A DNA stretch of 64,000 nt from Streptomyces spororaveus (GCF_016755875.1 NZ_BNED01000005.1:2108001-2172000), one strand, 5' to 3'; positions 8,189 through 17,726 are shown, numbered from the stretch's first letter. Notes: generated from the letters alone by a model not told the origin. Translations and numbers: made by a program.

Positions 8189-9171
8189 ATCCCCCGTCCC
8201 CCCGGCTGCGCCTCGCCCTCGTCGTCACGGCGGTCCTGCTGCTGGCGAGCGGCTCACTCGGCTACGTCCTGCACGCGCGGCACCGTGAACGGCCGCCCGC
8301 ACAGGGGTCCGACGCCTCCTTCACCGTCGAGGAGCCGGGCCTCTACTTCCGGGACTCGGCGGGAGGGCGGATCGCCCGTCAGGACGGCCCCGGCCGGCCC
8401 CGGGTCACCGGCGGTCCCTCGTGCGACCGCTTCCACACCGCCGGGGGCCACGCCCTGTGCCTGCGCAGCCTGCCCGGGGTCCCGGCGCGTACCGAGGCCC
8501 TCGTACTCGACCGGCGCCTGCGGGAGGTCCGCAAGGTGACCGTGCCCGGCATCCCGAACCGGGCCCGTGTCTCGGCCTCGGGCCAGGTCCTGTCCTGGAC
8601 CACCTTCACGACCGGCGACTCCTACAACACCGCCGCCTTCTCCACGCGGACGGCGATCCTGGACCTGCGCACCGGCTATCTGGTCAAGTCGATCGAGCAG
8701 ATCCCGCTGACCTTCGGCGGGGCCCGCCACCACGACTCCGACGTCAACTACTGGGGCGTCACCTTCGCCGCCGACGACAACCGCTTCTACGCCACCGTCT
8801 CCACCCGCGGCGCCACCCACCTCGTCGAGGGCGATCTGCGCGCCTGGTCGGCGAAGGCACTGCGGGAGAACGCCGAATGCCCCTCGCTGTCCCCGGACGG
8901 CACCCGCGTCGCCTTCAAGAAGAAGGTCTCCGACGCCCCCCGGAGCCCCTGGCGGCTGTACGTCCTCGACCTGGCGACGATGCGCGAACACCCGGCGGCC
9001 GAGCCGCACGGCGTCGACGACCAGGCCGCGTGGCTGGACGACGCGACCCTCGCCTACGCCCTGCCGGGCCGGGACGGCCGTGCGAGCGACATCTGGACGG
9101 CCCCGGCGGACGGCACGGGCGAGCCCCGCCTCCTCGTCCCGGGCGGCTCGTCCCCCGCGAACGTCGGCTAG
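8185..9171 (+). CDS. Membrane-anchored TolB-like beta-propeller protein
   Basis: 328-residue protein with one N-terminal transmembrane helix (about residues 9-27) and an extracytoplasmic TolB/WD40-like propeller. Seen: repeated blades ending in motifs such as CPSLSPDGTRVAFKK and LYVLDLATMREHPA; four cysteines are scattered in the outer domain. No catalytic residues are evident, so it is probably a binding or scaffold protein. The GTG overlaps the MFS stop by four bases (GTGA). Last gene of the operon, followed by a hairpin. Confidence 0.8.
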   Translation: MNPPSPRLRLALVVTAVLLLASGSLGYVLHARHRERPPAQGSDASFTVEEPGLYFRDSAGGRIARQDGPGRPRVTGGPSCDRFHTAGGHALCLRSLPGVPARTEALVLDRRLREVRKVTVPGIPNRARVSASGQVLSWTTFTTGDSYNTAAFSTRTAILDLRTGYLVKSIEQIPLTFGGARHHDSDVNYWGVTFAADDNRFYATVSTRGATHLVEGDLRAWSAKALRENAECPSLSPDGTRVAFKKKVSDAPRSPWRLYVLDLATMREHPAAEPHGVDDQAAWLDDATLAYALPGRDGRASDIWTAPADGTGEPRLLVPGGSSPANVG

Positions 9172-9203
9172 GCCGTCTCTTCCGGATACCGGCGGAGACG
9201 GCC
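9171..9203 (+). terminator. Hairpin after the propeller operon
   Basis: Arms GGCCGTCTC and GAGACGGCC (9 bp) flank a 15-base loop that itself contains CCGG/CCGG. It starts at the last base of the propeller stop codon. Confidence 0.6.
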
Positions 9204-9213
9204 CAGACACCCG

Positions 9214-9483
9214 CTAGCGCCGCCGCGCGGCGGCCAGCAGCAGGGCGCCCGCCAGGGCGGTGAGCGGCAGTGGCACCGTCCCCGAGCGTCCCGCCGTGAC
9301 CAGGGCGGACACGGCGCTGCGGGCCGGGGAGCCCGTGACGACCAGCCGCAGCAGCGTGGACCTGCCGCCGCCGTTGCCGCCTTCGACGCGGACGAGGGCG
9401 CCGCGCGGGAGTTCCGGTGTGATCCCGCGCAGCACCCAGGGGCGGCGGCGTCCGTAGCGGCGGCCCACACCGCTCAGCCTCAA
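9214..9483 (-). pseudogene. Truncated ABC-transporter ATPase relic
   Basis: An 89-codon reading frame starting TTG and overlapping the AIM24 stop by four bases. Residues 1-50 look like the start of an ABC ATPase: LSGVGRRYG, VLRGITPELPRG and a Walker A-like GGNGGGRSTLLRL in which lysine has become arginine. After that the frame jumps to an unrelated hydrophobic end (LPLTALAGALLLAAARRR). Q-loop, signature and Walker B are all missing. I read it as an internally deleted gene whose head and tail were joined; a small expressed membrane peptide is the alternative. Confidence 0.5.
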
Positions 9484-10154
9484 TGCGCGGTGACCGTCTC
9501 GACGGCCTCGCTCGGGCGGACGATGACGAAGCCCTCGCCGCTCAGCTTCAGCTGGACGGCCTCGCCGGAGCCGCCGCGGATCATCGAGCCGACCGACTGG
9601 GAGCGGTGCAGGCCGGTCTCCAGCCGGGCGCTCCAGCCGACCACGGCGTCCGTGTCCACGTAGACGGGGGCCTGGGCGGTGACCGGGATGATGATCGGGT
9701 TGCCGTCGCAGACGACGGCGAGCTTGCCGGTGCCGGTGAAGAGGCTGTTGAAGAGGCCGCCGCCGGTCATGCCGGCGCCCTTCACCATCTTGATCTCGTA
9801 GGACAGGGTCGGGTCGAAGCAGAGCACGTTGCGCCCGTTGATGGTGAGGGCGTCACCCGGCTCGAAGTCGATGATGAAGCAGTTGCCCGCCCGGTGGGCG
9901 AACCAGGCCTCGCCCTGGCCGCGTACGGACATGAGCGCGAGGCCCTCGCCCGTCACGGCGCGCTTGAGCATGCCGCCTATGCCCTGTCCCTTGCGTTCGA
10001 ACTGGAGGTTGCCGCGGAAGGCGACCATCGAGCCCTGGCGGGCCAGCATTTCACCGTTGACGTTGTACTTCACCGACTTGGCGTTCTGCAGGGTCATGCC
10101 GGGGGCGACGGCCGCCTGGGCCAGGTTCTCGGACGCGAAAAGATCACTCTTCAT
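9480..10154 (-). CDS. AIM24 family protein
   Basis: 224-residue protein of the AIM24/TerD-like jelly-roll family. Seen: the double-stranded beta-helix pattern with [36 protein letters not shown] and [18 protein letters not shown]. Bacterial members are uncharacterised; the eukaryotic namesake affects mitochondrial cristae. No signal peptide or membrane helix. It is divergent from the Pth2-type gene, with a 71-base shared promoter region, and is followed by the ABC relic. Confidence 0.85.
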   Translation of the reverse strand: MKSDLFASENLAQAAVAPGMTLQNAKSVKYNVNGEMLARQGSMVAFRGNLQFERKGQGIGGMLKRAVTGEGLALMSVRGQGEAWFAHRAGNCFIIDFEPGDALTINGRNVLCFDPTLSYEIKMVKGAGMTGGGLFNSLFTGTGKLAVVCDGNPIIIPVTAQAPVYVDTDAVVGWSARLETGLHRSQSVGSMIRGGSGEAVQLKLSGEGFVIVRPSEAVETVTAH

Positions 10155-10225
10155 GGCGTCGATCCTCGCCCGGGCCGGCCACCCGGGGCATCATCCTGAA
10201 GGCGGAGGCTGGCATCCTTGGCGGG

Positions 10226-10978
10226 ATGAGCAGCCAGCACACCAACAACATCTCCGACGTCCCCGCGGTCGGGGCGGACAGCGCCTTCCGGCAGGAGCAC
10301 GTACTGCGCGACGAGGCCCCGCAGTTCGTGCTGCCGCTGGTGGTACGGATCGAGAAGGCCGAGCCGCCCGCCCGGACAGACGCCCTGGAGACGGCGGCCC
10401 GCGCGGTGCTGGTCCTGCTCACCGACGAGCGGGCGCACGGCGAGGGCGAGTGGGCCCGGGCGGTCCGCGACTGGCAGGACGCCCGGATCCGCAAGGTGGT
10501 CCGGCGGGCGCGCGGGGCGGAGTGGCGCAAGGCGGAGACCCTGCCGGGCGTCACCGTGCAGGGGGTCGCCGCGCAGGTACGGGTCTTCCCGCCGGTGCCC
10601 CTCGACGGCTGGCCGAAGGAACTGGCCAAGCTGCAGGTGTCGGGCACCGATCTGGACGACCCGGAGCCGGTCGCCGCGAGCGCGGAGCCCGGGCTGCCCG
10701 TGCTGTGGCTCAACCCCGGCCTCGACATGTCGGCCGGCAAGGCCATGGCCCAGGCGGGGCACGCGGCACAGCTGGCGTGGTGGGAGCTGGCGCCGGCGGA
10801 GCGGACCGCCTGGCAGGATTCCGGTTTCCGGCTGGCGGTACGGACGGCCCCGCGCGAGCGGTGGGCGGAGCTCGGCGGGAGCGGGCTGCCCGTGGTCCGG
10901 GATGCCGGATTCACCGAGATCGCGCCGGGCAGCGCGACGGTGGTCGCCGACCATCCGGCGCTGCGCGCCCGCCTCTGA
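10226..10978 (+). CDS. Pth2-type peptidyl-tRNA hydrolase homologue
   Basis: 250-residue cytoplasmic protein whose C-terminal part carries the PTH2 signature [16 protein letters not shown] (about residues 172-187), with the Lys and His that define the bacterial/archaeal PTH2 fold. Such enzymes release peptide from peptidyl-tRNA. The N-terminal half ([23 protein letters not shown]) is longer than in the minimal 120-residue archaeal enzyme and resembles a degenerate first copy of the fold. It is not the main Pth1, so a housekeeping role is uncertain. Leader and start are ordinary. Confidence 0.75.
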   Translation: MSSQHTNNISDVPAVGADSAFRQEHVLRDEAPQFVLPLVVRIEKAEPPARTDALETAARAVLVLLTDERAHGEGEWARAVRDWQDARIRKVVRRARGAEWRKAETLPGVTVQGVAAQVRVFPPVPLDGWPKELAKLQVSGTDLDDPEPVAASAEPGLPVLWLNPGLDMSAGKAMAQAGHAAQLAWWELAPAERTAWQDSGFRLAVRTAPRERWAELGGSGLPVVRDAGFTEIAPGSATVVADHPALRARL

Positions 10979-11112
10979 GGGTCCGGCCCCGACGCGCTTC
11001 GCCGGCCGGCGGGAACCTCAAATGTTCCTCTGAACGTCCCCTCCTGCGATTGGCGCGACTCCGTCGGGGCCATGACATCGGCACACGGTACAAAGAGAGG
11101 GGGCGAGGGGAC

Positions 11113-12471
11113 ATGAAGCCCATGGCACACCTGGGGGTGGGCATCGGCTGGCGGCCGGAGATCGCGGACGCCGTCGAGCGGCTTTCCGGCCTGGACTGGG
11201 TCGAGGTGGTGGCCGAGAACGTATGCCCGGGCCACCTGCCCGAGTCCCTGCTGCGGCTGCGCGAGCGGGGCACGCTCGTGGTGCCTCACGGGGTCTCGCT
11301 CGGCCTCGGCGGCGCGGACCGCCCCGATCCGGCGAAGCTGGCGGCGCTCGGCGAGCGGGCGGTGGCGCTGGGGGCGCCGCTCGTCACCGAGCACATCGCC
11401 TTCGTACGGACCTCCTCGCCGGTGCTGGAGGCGGGGCACCTGCTGCCCGTGCCGCGTACCCGCGACGCGCTGGACGTGCTGTGCGAGAACGTGCGGATCG
11501 CGCAGGACGCCCTGCCCGTCCCGCTGGCCCTGGAGAACATCGCCGCGCTGTTCTCGTGGCCGGGCGAGGAGCTGACGGAGGGGCAGTTCCTCACGGAGCT
11601 GGTCGAGCGGACCGGTGTCCGGCTGCTCATCGACGTGGCGAACCTGCACACCAACCGGATCAACCGGGGCGAGGACCCGGCCGCCGTGCTGGACGCGATC
11701 CCGCTGGAGGCGCTGGCGTACGTGCACGTGGCGGGCGGCGTCGAGCGCGGCGGCGTCTGGCACGACACCCACGCGCACCCGGTCCCGCCGGTGGTGCTCG
11801 ACCTGCTGGCCGAGCTGCGCTCCCGGGTGGAACCGGCGGGCGTCCTGCTGGAGCGGGACGACGACTTCCCGGCGGAGGCCGAGCTCGCGGGCGAGCTGGC
11901 CGCGATCCGCGCGGTGGTGACGGCAGGACCGGCCGCGCCCGGGAGGCCGGCCACCGCGGGGTCCGGCCCGGCAGTGACCGGACCGGGCACCGAACCGGGC
12001 ACCGAACCGGGCACCGAACCGGGCACTGAACCGCCGGGTGCCGAGCCGCGCCCGGTCGAGGAGTCGACCCGGACCCGGGTGGCGCTCGGACAGGCCGCGC
12101 TGCTGTCGGCACTGGTGGCCGGAACCCCCGTACCCGAGGGCTTCGACCGCCGGCGCATCCGGGTGCAGGCCCGGGCGCTGGCCGCCAAGCGGGCCGACGT
12201 GGTGGCGAAGCTGGCTCCCGAGCTGCCGGTGATCCTGGGCGGCCCGGACGCGTACCGCGAGGTCTTCCTCTCCTACGCCAAGGGGCGCCCGATGACCTCC
12301 GGGTACCGCCGGGACGCGCTGGACTTCGCCGAGGACCTGCTGATCCGGGACCTGCCGGCCGATCCGGCCGCCCGCCGCCGGCTCACCGCCTGGTGGCAGG
12401 ACCGGGCCGGGGCCAGGCCGCCCCGCCGGATCGTGCGCTGGGCCCGGACGCTCGTGGGGAGAGCCGCATGA
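11113..12471 (+). CDS. MNIO (DUF692) oxidase fused to HvfC/BufC-like domain
   Basis: 452-residue putative multinuclear non-heme iron oxidase. Seen: a TIM-barrel domain (1-270) with likely iron ligands H59 (VVPHGVSL), E93-H94 (TEHIAF), E141-N142 (LENIAALF), D174/N177/H179 ([10 protein letters not shown]), H205 (YVHVAGG), D218/H220/H222 (DTHAHP) and E247 (LLERDDDFP). Then a Pro/Thr/Gly linker with four GTEP repeats, and a helical domain (about 320-415: [35 protein letters not shown]) resembling the HvfC/BufC partner that presents substrate to these enzymes. Known family members modify cysteines of peptides. The stop overlaps the next start (ATGA), and that next product has a cysteine-rich tail, so it is the obvious substrate (inference). 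Confidence 0.88.
   Translation: MKPMAHLGVGIGWRPEIADAVERLSGLDWVEVVAENVCPGHLPESLLRLRERGTLVVPHGVSLGLGGADRPDPAKLAALGERAVALGAPLVTEHIAFVRTSSPVLEAGHLLPVPRTRDALDVLCENVRIAQDALPVPLALENIAALFSWPGEELTEGQFLTELVERTGVRLLIDVANLHTNRINRGEDPAAVLDAIPLEALAYVHVAGGVERGGVWHDTHAHPVPPVVLDLLAELRSRVEPAGVLLERDDDFPAEAELAGELAAIRAVVTAGPAAPGRPATAGSGPAVTGPGTEPGTEPGTEPGTEPPGAEPRPVEESTRTRVALGQAALLSALVAGTPVPEGFDRRRIRVQARALAAKRADVVAKLAPELPVILGGPDAYREVFLSYAKGRPMTSGYRRDALDFAEDLLIRDLPADPAARRRLTAWWQDRAGARPPRRIVRWARTLVGRAA
11985..12032 (+). repeat. 12-bp tandem repeat, four copies
   Basis: Four head-to-tail copies of a GGGCACCGAACC unit (the last with one C-to-T change) encode GTEP repeats in the linker between the oxidase and HvfC-like domains. 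Copy number is likely to vary between strains. Confidence 0.85.
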
Positions 12472-13586
12472 ACCTGCTCGCCGTGGCGATCTGGATCGCC
12501 GTCGTCCTCTCTTCCGCCCTGCTGATGCTGGGGCTCCGCCGGAGCCGGAGCCGGTCCCGGTCCGTGCCCGCCGGGCCCGCGTCCGGCCTGCACGACCTGT
12601 CCGAGGCCGCCTTCGTGGTGGGCGGCCCCGGCACCGTGGTGGACGCCGCACTCGTCTCGATGCTCGCCGACGGCCGGCTGGTGGCCGGCGGTCCGGGCAT
12701 CGTCCAGGTACGCCCCGGGGCGCGGGCCGCCGACCCCGCCGAGCGGGCCGTCCTCCAGGCCCACTCGGGGGCGCCCTCGGGCTGGCTCTACCAGGTGCGC
12801 TACGCCGCCATGTGCGACCCGGCCGTCCAGGAGATCGGGGACGCCCTGGCCGAACGCGGGCTGATCGTCCCGCCCGGGTCCGGGCAGCGGCGCTGGCGGC
12901 GCTGGGGGCTGACCCAGGCGATCGTGTGCATGGTCCTGTTCCCGGTCTCGCTGGTGCTGACCTTCGTGTCGCTGGCCCTGCAGTCCGGCTCCGGGGTGCC
13001 GTTCATCGTGAAGGTGCTGTTCGCCCTGGTGGGCGGTATCACCGTCGGGCTGGTCTGCGCGGCCCGGGCCAAGGGCCGGGTCACGACGGCGGGGGCGCGG
13101 GCGCTGCGCGCGATCCGCTCCGCCCACCTGAACGACCGGACCCCGCAGGTGCAGACCGCGCTGTTCGGGCTGCGCGGTCTGCGGGACCCGTACCTGCGGC
13201 AGCAGTTGGTGCCGGCCGTGCGCGGGACCCGGCTGGCCGCGGCCCAGTCGCGCACCCGCCCGCACGGCATGCCCCACTCCGCGCACGCGCACTCGTCCTC
13301 CCACTCGTCCTCGGCCGATGTGCTGCCGATCGTCTGGTGCGCCGCGAGCGACGGCGGGAGCGGGGGCGGCTCGGGCTGCGGCGGTGGGTCCGGCTGCGGT
13401 GGCGGCTCGGGCTGCGGCGGTGGGTCCGGCGGCGGATCCAGCTGCGGCGGGAGCAGTTCCAGCTGTGGGAGCAGCAGCTCCAGCTGTGGGAGCAGCAGTT
13501 CCAGCTGTGGGAGCAGCAGTTCCAGCTGTGGCAGTTCGTCGAGCTGCGGCAGTTCGTCCAGCTCCAGCTGCGGAAGCAGCTCCTGA
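12468..13586 (+). CDS. TIGR04222-type membrane protein with Gly/Ser/Cys tail
   Basis: 372-residue membrane protein. Seen: an N-terminal helix (about 2-21), a soluble segment with [25 protein letters not shown], two adjacent membrane helices (about 148-200), and a C-terminal low-complexity tail. From C291 to the end there are 11 cysteines, first in GSGCGG units and then in GSSSSSC units. This architecture matches the TIGR04222 family, often found beside DUF692 genes. With the coupled MNIO upstream, the tail is the probable modified substrate: thiols could be oxidised or rearranged and might bind metal. Unlike classical peptide precursors there is no short leader-core layout; the substrate would be a tail on an anchored protein. 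Confidence 0.85.
   Translation: MNLLAVAIWIAVVLSSALLMLGLRRSRSRSRSVPAGPASGLHDLSEAAFVVGGPGTVVDAALVSMLADGRLVAGGPGIVQVRPGARAADPAERAVLQAHSGAPSGWLYQVRYAAMCDPAVQEIGDALAERGLIVPPGSGQRRWRRWGLTQAIVCMVLFPVSLVLTFVSLALQSGSGVPFIVKVLFALVGGITVGLVCAARAKGRVTTAGARALRAIRSAHLNDRTPQVQTALFGLRGLRDPYLRQQLVPAVRGTRLAAAQSRTRPHGMPHSAHAHSSSHSSSADVLPIVWCAASDGGSGGGSGCGGGSGCGGGSGCGGGSGGGSSCGGSSSSCGSSSSSCGSSSSSCGSSSSSCGSSSSCGSSSSSSCGSSS
13449..13529 (+). repeat. 21-bp tandem repeats encoding GSSSSSC
   Basis: One 18-bp and three 21-bp units (GGGAGCAGCAGYTCCAGCTGT) in tandem, nearly identical at DNA level. Upstream of them an 18-bp GSGCGG-coding unit repeats three times. The conservation of wobble bases means recent duplication rather than old selection on protein alone. 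Confidence 0.85.
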
Positions 13587-13673
13587 CGGCCGGGCCTACG
13601 GCAACCGGGGGCGGAATCGGCGGCAACGGGGCCATCGGCTCCGACACCGGCCGGTGATCCTTTACAAGCGCGC

Positions 13674-13716
13674 GGCCCCGGACTCTCATCGGTTCATCGG
13701 ATGAGAGGAAGGGGCC
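13674..13716 (+). promoter_or_regulatory. Hairpin masking the ribosome-binding site
   Basis: GGCCCC pairs with GGGGCC (13711-13716) and CTCTCATC (13683-13690) pairs with GATGAGAG (13700-13707), with a 3x3 internal loop and a 9-base apex. The 3' side contains the GAGGAAGG ribosome-binding site of the downstream ATG at 13720. It could regulate translation, or act as terminator of the MNIO operon. Confidence 0.5.
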
Positions 13717-13719
13717 GCC

Positions 13720-15378
13720 ATGCGGAGGGGACACGCGGGCCGGGCGGCCGCCACGGCGGCGCTCTCCCTCCTCCTGTGCGCCCCGGCCCACGCAGCCCGG
13801 GCCGCCTCGCCGGGCCCCCTCGGCGGAACGGCCGCCGAAGCCGCAGGCGCCGCCCTCACCGCCCGCCGCGCCGCGGCCGCGGCCGTATCCGGTGGCGGGC
13901 TCGACTTCGGCCGCTGCCCCGGCGTCGAGGAACTCCCCGCCCCGGTCCGGTGCGCCACCCTGCCCGTCCCGCTCGACTACGCCCGTCCCGACGGCCCGCG
14001 GATCTCCCTCACCGTCAGCCGGGTCCCCGCCACCGGCGCCCGCGGCGCCGCCCGCCAGGGCGCGCTCGTCCAGAACCCCGGCGGCCCCGGAGCCTCCGGC
14101 ATGTACTTCCCGCTCCTCGCCGGCCTCCCCGGCTGGGAGCGGATCGCCGCCGCCTACGATTTCGTCGGCTACGCCCCGCGCGGCGTCGGCCGCTCCGCCC
14201 CGCTGTCCTGCCAGGACCCCGCCGCCGCCCGGACCACGGGCCCCACCCGGGAGCCGGCCGACCCCTCCCCGGCGTACAAGAGACGGCGCCTCGCGGCCGC
14301 CCGGGCCTACGCCCGCGGCTGCGCGCGCCGGGCCGACGCGGCCCTGCCGTACTACACGACGCTCAACAACGCCCGCGACCTGGACGTCCTGCGGGCCGCG
14401 CTCGGCGAGCGGAAGCTGAGCTTCGTGGGCGCCTCGTACGGCACCTACCTCGGGGCCGTCTACGCCACCCTCCATCCGGGCCGCGTCCGCCGGATGGTCC
14501 TCGACTCGGCGGTCGATCCCGACCCGCGCCGTATCTGGTACCGCAACAACCTCGACCAGTCGACCGGCTTCGAGCGCCGCTGGTCCGACTTCCGCGCCTG
14601 GGCCGCCCGCCACCACGCCACGTACGGGCTCGGCGCCACCCCGGCGGCCGTGCAGGCGAGCTACGAGCGCGTGCGGGACGCGGTGGCCCGAAGGCCCGCG
14701 GGCGGGGTCGTCGGCAGCGGCGAACTCCGGGCCGCCTACCTCCAGGCCGTGTACTACGACGACGTGTGGCCGGACCGCGCGGCGGCCCTCACGGCCTTCC
14801 TGCGCGGCGATCCGGCCCGGCTGACCGCCCAGGCGGCCCCGGACCCGGACCCGGACGCGGCTGCCGAGGCGGAGAACGCGACGGCGGTGTACACGGCGGT
14901 GCTGTGCAACGACGCCTCCTGGCCCGGGGACTGGGAGACCTGGGACCGCGACCACACCGAGCTGGCGCGCGGGGCCCCCTTCGAGACCTGGGCCAACGCC
15001 TTCCTGAACCTCCCGTGCGCGTCCTGGCCGGTGCGTGACCGGCAGCGGCCGGTGGCGGTCGGGGCCCAGCCGGAGCGGCTGCCCGGCATCCTGGTGGTCG
15101 CGGCGGAGCGGGACGGGGCGACCCCGTACCCGGGCGCGCTGGAACTCCAGCGTCGGCTCGGCGCCGGGGCTTCGCTGGTGACGGAGACGGGGGCCGGCTC
15201 CCACGGAGTGGTCGGCGGGCTCAACGGCTGCGTGGACCGTCACGTGGAGCGGTATCTGCTCACGGGCGCCACCCCGGGGTGGCGTGTCACGTGTGCGCCG
15301 CATCCGGAGCCCGCACCGGTGTCGCTGGACGACCGGGCAGCGAGCGCCCACAGGGCACTGCTGCCGCCAGTCGTCTGA
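13720..15378 (+). CDS. Secreted alpha/beta-hydrolase (tripeptidyl aminopeptidase-like)
   Basis: 552-residue exported serine hydrolase of the Streptomyces tripeptidyl-aminopeptidase/SlpD-type family, which trims peptides from extracellular proteins. Seen: signal peptide (residues 1-29), VPLDYARPDG near the mature start, oxyanion block NPGGPGASG, nucleophile elbow GASYGTYLG (S239), LDSAVDP after it, a C-terminal cap, and a likely catalytic His in TGAGSHGVVGG. Paired cysteines are frequent (RCPGVEELPAPVRC, CNDASW, LPCASW). Ribosome-binding site GAGGAAGG lies in a hairpin. Convergent with hemQ. Confidence 0.9.
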   Translation: MRRGHAGRAAATAALSLLLCAPAHAARAASPGPLGGTAAEAAGAALTARRAAAAAVSGGGLDFGRCPGVEELPAPVRCATLPVPLDYARPDGPRISLTVSRVPATGARGAARQGALVQNPGGPGASGMYFPLLAGLPGWERIAAAYDFVGYAPRGVGRSAPLSCQDPAAARTTGPTREPADPSPAYKRRRLAAARAYARGCARRADAALPYYTTLNNARDLDVLRAALGERKLSFVGASYGTYLGAVYATLHPGRVRRMVLDSAVDPDPRRIWYRNNLDQSTGFERRWSDFRAWAARHHATYGLGATPAAVQASYERVRDAVARRPAGGVVGSGELRAAYLQAVYYDDVWPDRAAALTAFLRGDPARLTAQAAPDPDPDAAAEAENATAVYTAVLCNDASWPGDWETWDRDHTELARGAPFETWANAFLNLPCASWPVRDRQRPVAVGAQPERLPGILVVAAERDGATPYPGALELQRRLGAGASLVTETGAGSHGVVGGLNGCVDRHVERYLLTGATPGWRVTCAPHPEPAPVSLDDRAASAHRALLPPVV

Positions 15379-15449
15379 ACTTCCGGGCGGGGTCTCCGGC
15401 TGCGTCGTTTCGGGGGCAGGGGCCGTCTTTCGGACCAGCCTCCCGATCC

Positions 15450-15488
15450 ACCGGAGGAACTCACCTGACGGTGTGGTCGTCCTCCGGT
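15450..15488. terminator. Hairpin between convergent hydrolase and hemQ
   Basis: Arms ACCGGAGGA and TCCTCCGGT (9 bp) with a 21-base loop, in the 130-base gap between the two converging genes. No T-run; moderate support. Confidence 0.45.
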
Positions 15489-15508
15489 CCTTCCCCCCAG
15501 GGGAGGTA

Positions 15509-16222
15509 TCAGGCGAGCCCGGCCACCAGATCGGCGACGGACTTGCGGCGCCCGGTGTAGAAGGGCACCTCTTCACGGACGTGCATACGGGCCTCGGAGG
15601 CGCGCAGGTGACGCATGAGGTCGACGATGCGGTACAGCTCGTCCGCCTCGAAGGCCAGCAGCCACTCGTAGTCGCCCAGCGAGAAGGAGGCGACGGTGTT
15701 GGCGCGCACGTCCGGGTAGCCGCGGGCCATCTTGCCGTGGTCGGCGAGCATGCGGCGGCGGTCCTCGTCGGGCAGCAGGTACCAGTCGTAGCTGCGCACG
15801 AAGGGGTACACGCTGACGTACTCGCGGGCGACCTCGTCGGCCAGGAAGGCCGGGATGTGCGACTTGTTGAACTCGGCCGGGCGGTGCAGGGCCATGTTCG
15901 ACCACACCGGCTCCAGGGCGCGGCCCAGCCTGGTGCGGCGGAACAGGTTGTAGGCGGTCTGCAGCTCGTCCGCCGTCTCGGCGTGCCACCAGATCATGAC
16001 GTCGGCGTCGGCGCGCAGGCCGGAGACGTCGTAGGTGCCGCGGACGGTGATGTCCTTGGCGCCCAGCTGGTCGAAGAGCTCCTGGACCTCGTCGGCGTAG
16101 CCGGTGCGGTCCTCGGGAAGAACGTCCTTCAGCTTGAAGACGGACCACAGGGTGTAGCGGATGACCTCGTTGAGGTCCTTCGCCTTCTTCCCCGCGTTGG
16201 GAATCTTCTCTGGTGCAGTCAT
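15509..16222 (-). CDS. hemQ: Coproheme decarboxylase HemQ
   Basis: 237-residue chlorite-dismutase-fold enzyme that oxidatively decarboxylates coproheme to heme b, the last step of the coproporphyrin pathway of Gram-positive bacteria. Seen: RYTLWSVFK at the start, [21 protein letters not shown] with the catalytic tyrosine of the YPF motif (Y139), [14 protein letters not shown] with the probable proximal histidine (H162), and [16 protein letters not shown]. Upstream in-frame codons exist, but the ATG used gives MTAPEK and lies four bases after the hemG stop, so the pair is co-translated. Confidence 0.95.
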   Translation of the reverse strand: MTAPEKIPNAGKKAKDLNEVIRYTLWSVFKLKDVLPEDRTGYADEVQELFDQLGAKDITVRGTYDVSGLRADADVMIWWHAETADELQTAYNLFRRTRLGRALEPVWSNMALHRPAEFNKSHIPAFLADEVAREYVSVYPFVRSYDWYLLPDEDRRRMLADHGKMARGYPDVRANTVASFSLGDYEWLLAFEADELYRIVDLMRHLRASEARMHVREEVPFYTGRRKSVADLVAGLA

Positions 16223-16226
16223 GTGC

Positions 16227-17726
16227 CTATTGTCCCGTGCGCTGATCAGTGGTCTGTGCCAGGGGTGCCGTACGCGCACCGAGCGCGGCGATCACCGCGT
16301 CCGCGGCCTTGCCGGCACTCGCGATACAGGCCGGGATGCCCACTCCGTCGTAGACCGCGCCGCAGACCGCGAGGCCCGGCAGGGCTGCCACGGCCGTGCG
16401 GATCCGGGCGACCCGGTCGAGGTGGCCGACCGGGTACTGGGGCAGTCCGCCGTCCCAGCGGGTGACCGTGGAGGCGACCGGCCGGGCCGTGAGGCCCACG
16501 GCCGCGCCGAGGTCGGCGAGGGAGACGTCGACGAGCTCGTGGTCCTCGCGCCGCAGATCGGCCTCGTCGGCGTAGCGGCCGACCGAGGTGCGCAGCAGGA
16601 AGAGGTCGGGATCGGTGCCGGCCCAGGCCCACTTGTTGCTGGAGAAGGTGGAGGCCTTGATGGTCCGGCCGTCGACGGGCGGTACGAGGAACCCGCTGGA
16701 GCCGCCGCCGGACACGGCCTCCGGGAGCTCGGAGCGGCGGAAGGCCATCGTGACGAGCGCCATCGAGGCGTACTCGACCCCGCGCAGCTCGGCGGCCGCG
16801 GCCGGGGCGAGCCCGTCCAGCAGCCGGGCGGCGGCCCCGGCCGGGGTGGCCAGGACCACGGCGTCGGCCTCGACGACCTCGGCGCCGGCCACCACCCGCC
16901 AGCCTTCGGGCGTACGGACGACCTCGCGGACGGGGGCGTCGGTGACGAGCCGGGCCCCCGCGGCACGGCAGGCCTCGGCCACGGCGACCGGGAGCCGTCC
17001 GATGCCGCCGTCGATGCCTGCGAAGACCGGGCCGGCGGGCTGGGGCGCGGCCTCCGCCCGGCGCTGCAGTTCGCGTACTCCGTCGCCCAGGAGGGTGTGC
17101 GTGCGGGCGGCCTCGAAGAGCTGGGGCACGGCGGCCCGCATGGAGATGCGGTAGGCGTTGCCCGCGTAGACGCCGCCGAGCAGGGGTTCCACCAGCCGGT
17201 CGACGACCTCGTGGCCGAGGCGGGCCGCGACGTACGCGCCGACGGCCACGTCGTCGCCGATCTCGGTGGGCGCCAGCGTCCGCTCCGCCTCGATACGGGC
17301 CAGCCCCTCGGCCGAGAGCACCCCCGAGGCGGCGAGCGGTCCCAGGTCGCCGGGGACGCCCATGACGTGGCCGCGCGGCATCGGGCGCAGCGCGCCGCGG
17401 GTCCACAGCCGGGCGGTGGCGGTGGCGGGCGCCTGCACGGCGTCGCCGAGGCCCACGGCCTCGGCCAGGGCCACGGCTTCGGGGCGGCGGGCGAGCATGG
17501 ATTCGGCGCCGAGGTCGACGCGGGCCCCGGCGAGCTCACCGGCGTACAGCTTGCCGCCGAGCCGGGGTCCGGCCTCCAGCAGGGTGACGCGGACGCCTTC
17601 GGCGAGCAGCCGGTGGGCTGCCGCGAGGCCCGCGATTCCGCCGCCGATGACGACGGCGTGGCGCTGGGGGGCCGTGGCCCGGGGGGAGCCGCCCGGCCGA
17701 TCCGTACGCATGTCCGCTTCGTGCAT
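16227..17726 (-). CDS. hemG: Coproporphyrinogen III oxidase (HemG/HemY type)
   Basis: About 499-residue FAD enzyme that oxidises coproporphyrinogen III (or protoporphyrinogen IX) to the porphyrin. Seen: dinucleotide-binding [17 protein letters not shown] near residue 25 and the following [28 protein letters not shown] in the middle, and the C-terminal FAD block [24 protein letters not shown]. Directly followed by hemQ, which favours coproporphyrinogen as substrate. Possible starts are GTG at 17732, ATG at 17726 and ATG at 17711; none has a strong ribosome-binding site. Also called hemY or cgoX in other genomes. Confidence 0.93.
   Translation of the reverse strand: MHEADMRTDRPGGSPRATAPQRHAVVIGGGIAGLAAAHRLLAEGVRVTLLEAGPRLGGKLYAGELAGARVDLGAESMLARRPEAVALAEAVGLGDAVQAPATATARLWTRGALRPMPRGHVMGVPGDLGPLAASGVLSAEGLARIEAERTLAPTEIGDDVAVGAYVAARLGHEVVDRLVEPLLGGVYAGNAYRISMRAAVPQLFEAARTHTLLGDGVRELQRRAEAAPQPAGPVFAGIDGGIGRLPVAVAEACRAAGARLVTDAPVREVVRTPEGWRVVAGAEVVEADAVVLATPAGAAARLLDGLAPAAAAELRGVEYASMALVTMAFRRSELPEAVSGGGSSGFLVPPVDGRTIKASTFSSNKWAWAGTDPDLFLLRTSVGRYADEADLRREDHELVDVSLADLGAAVGLTARPVASTVTRWDGGLPQYPVGHLDRVARIRTAVAALPGLAVCGAVYDGVGIPACIASAGKAADAVIAALGARTAPLAQTTDQRTGQ

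Noticed and set aside
13339..13583. CRISPR-like repeated DNA
   Set aside because: Repeats are in-frame coding units of a Gly/Ser/Cys tail with no unique spacers.
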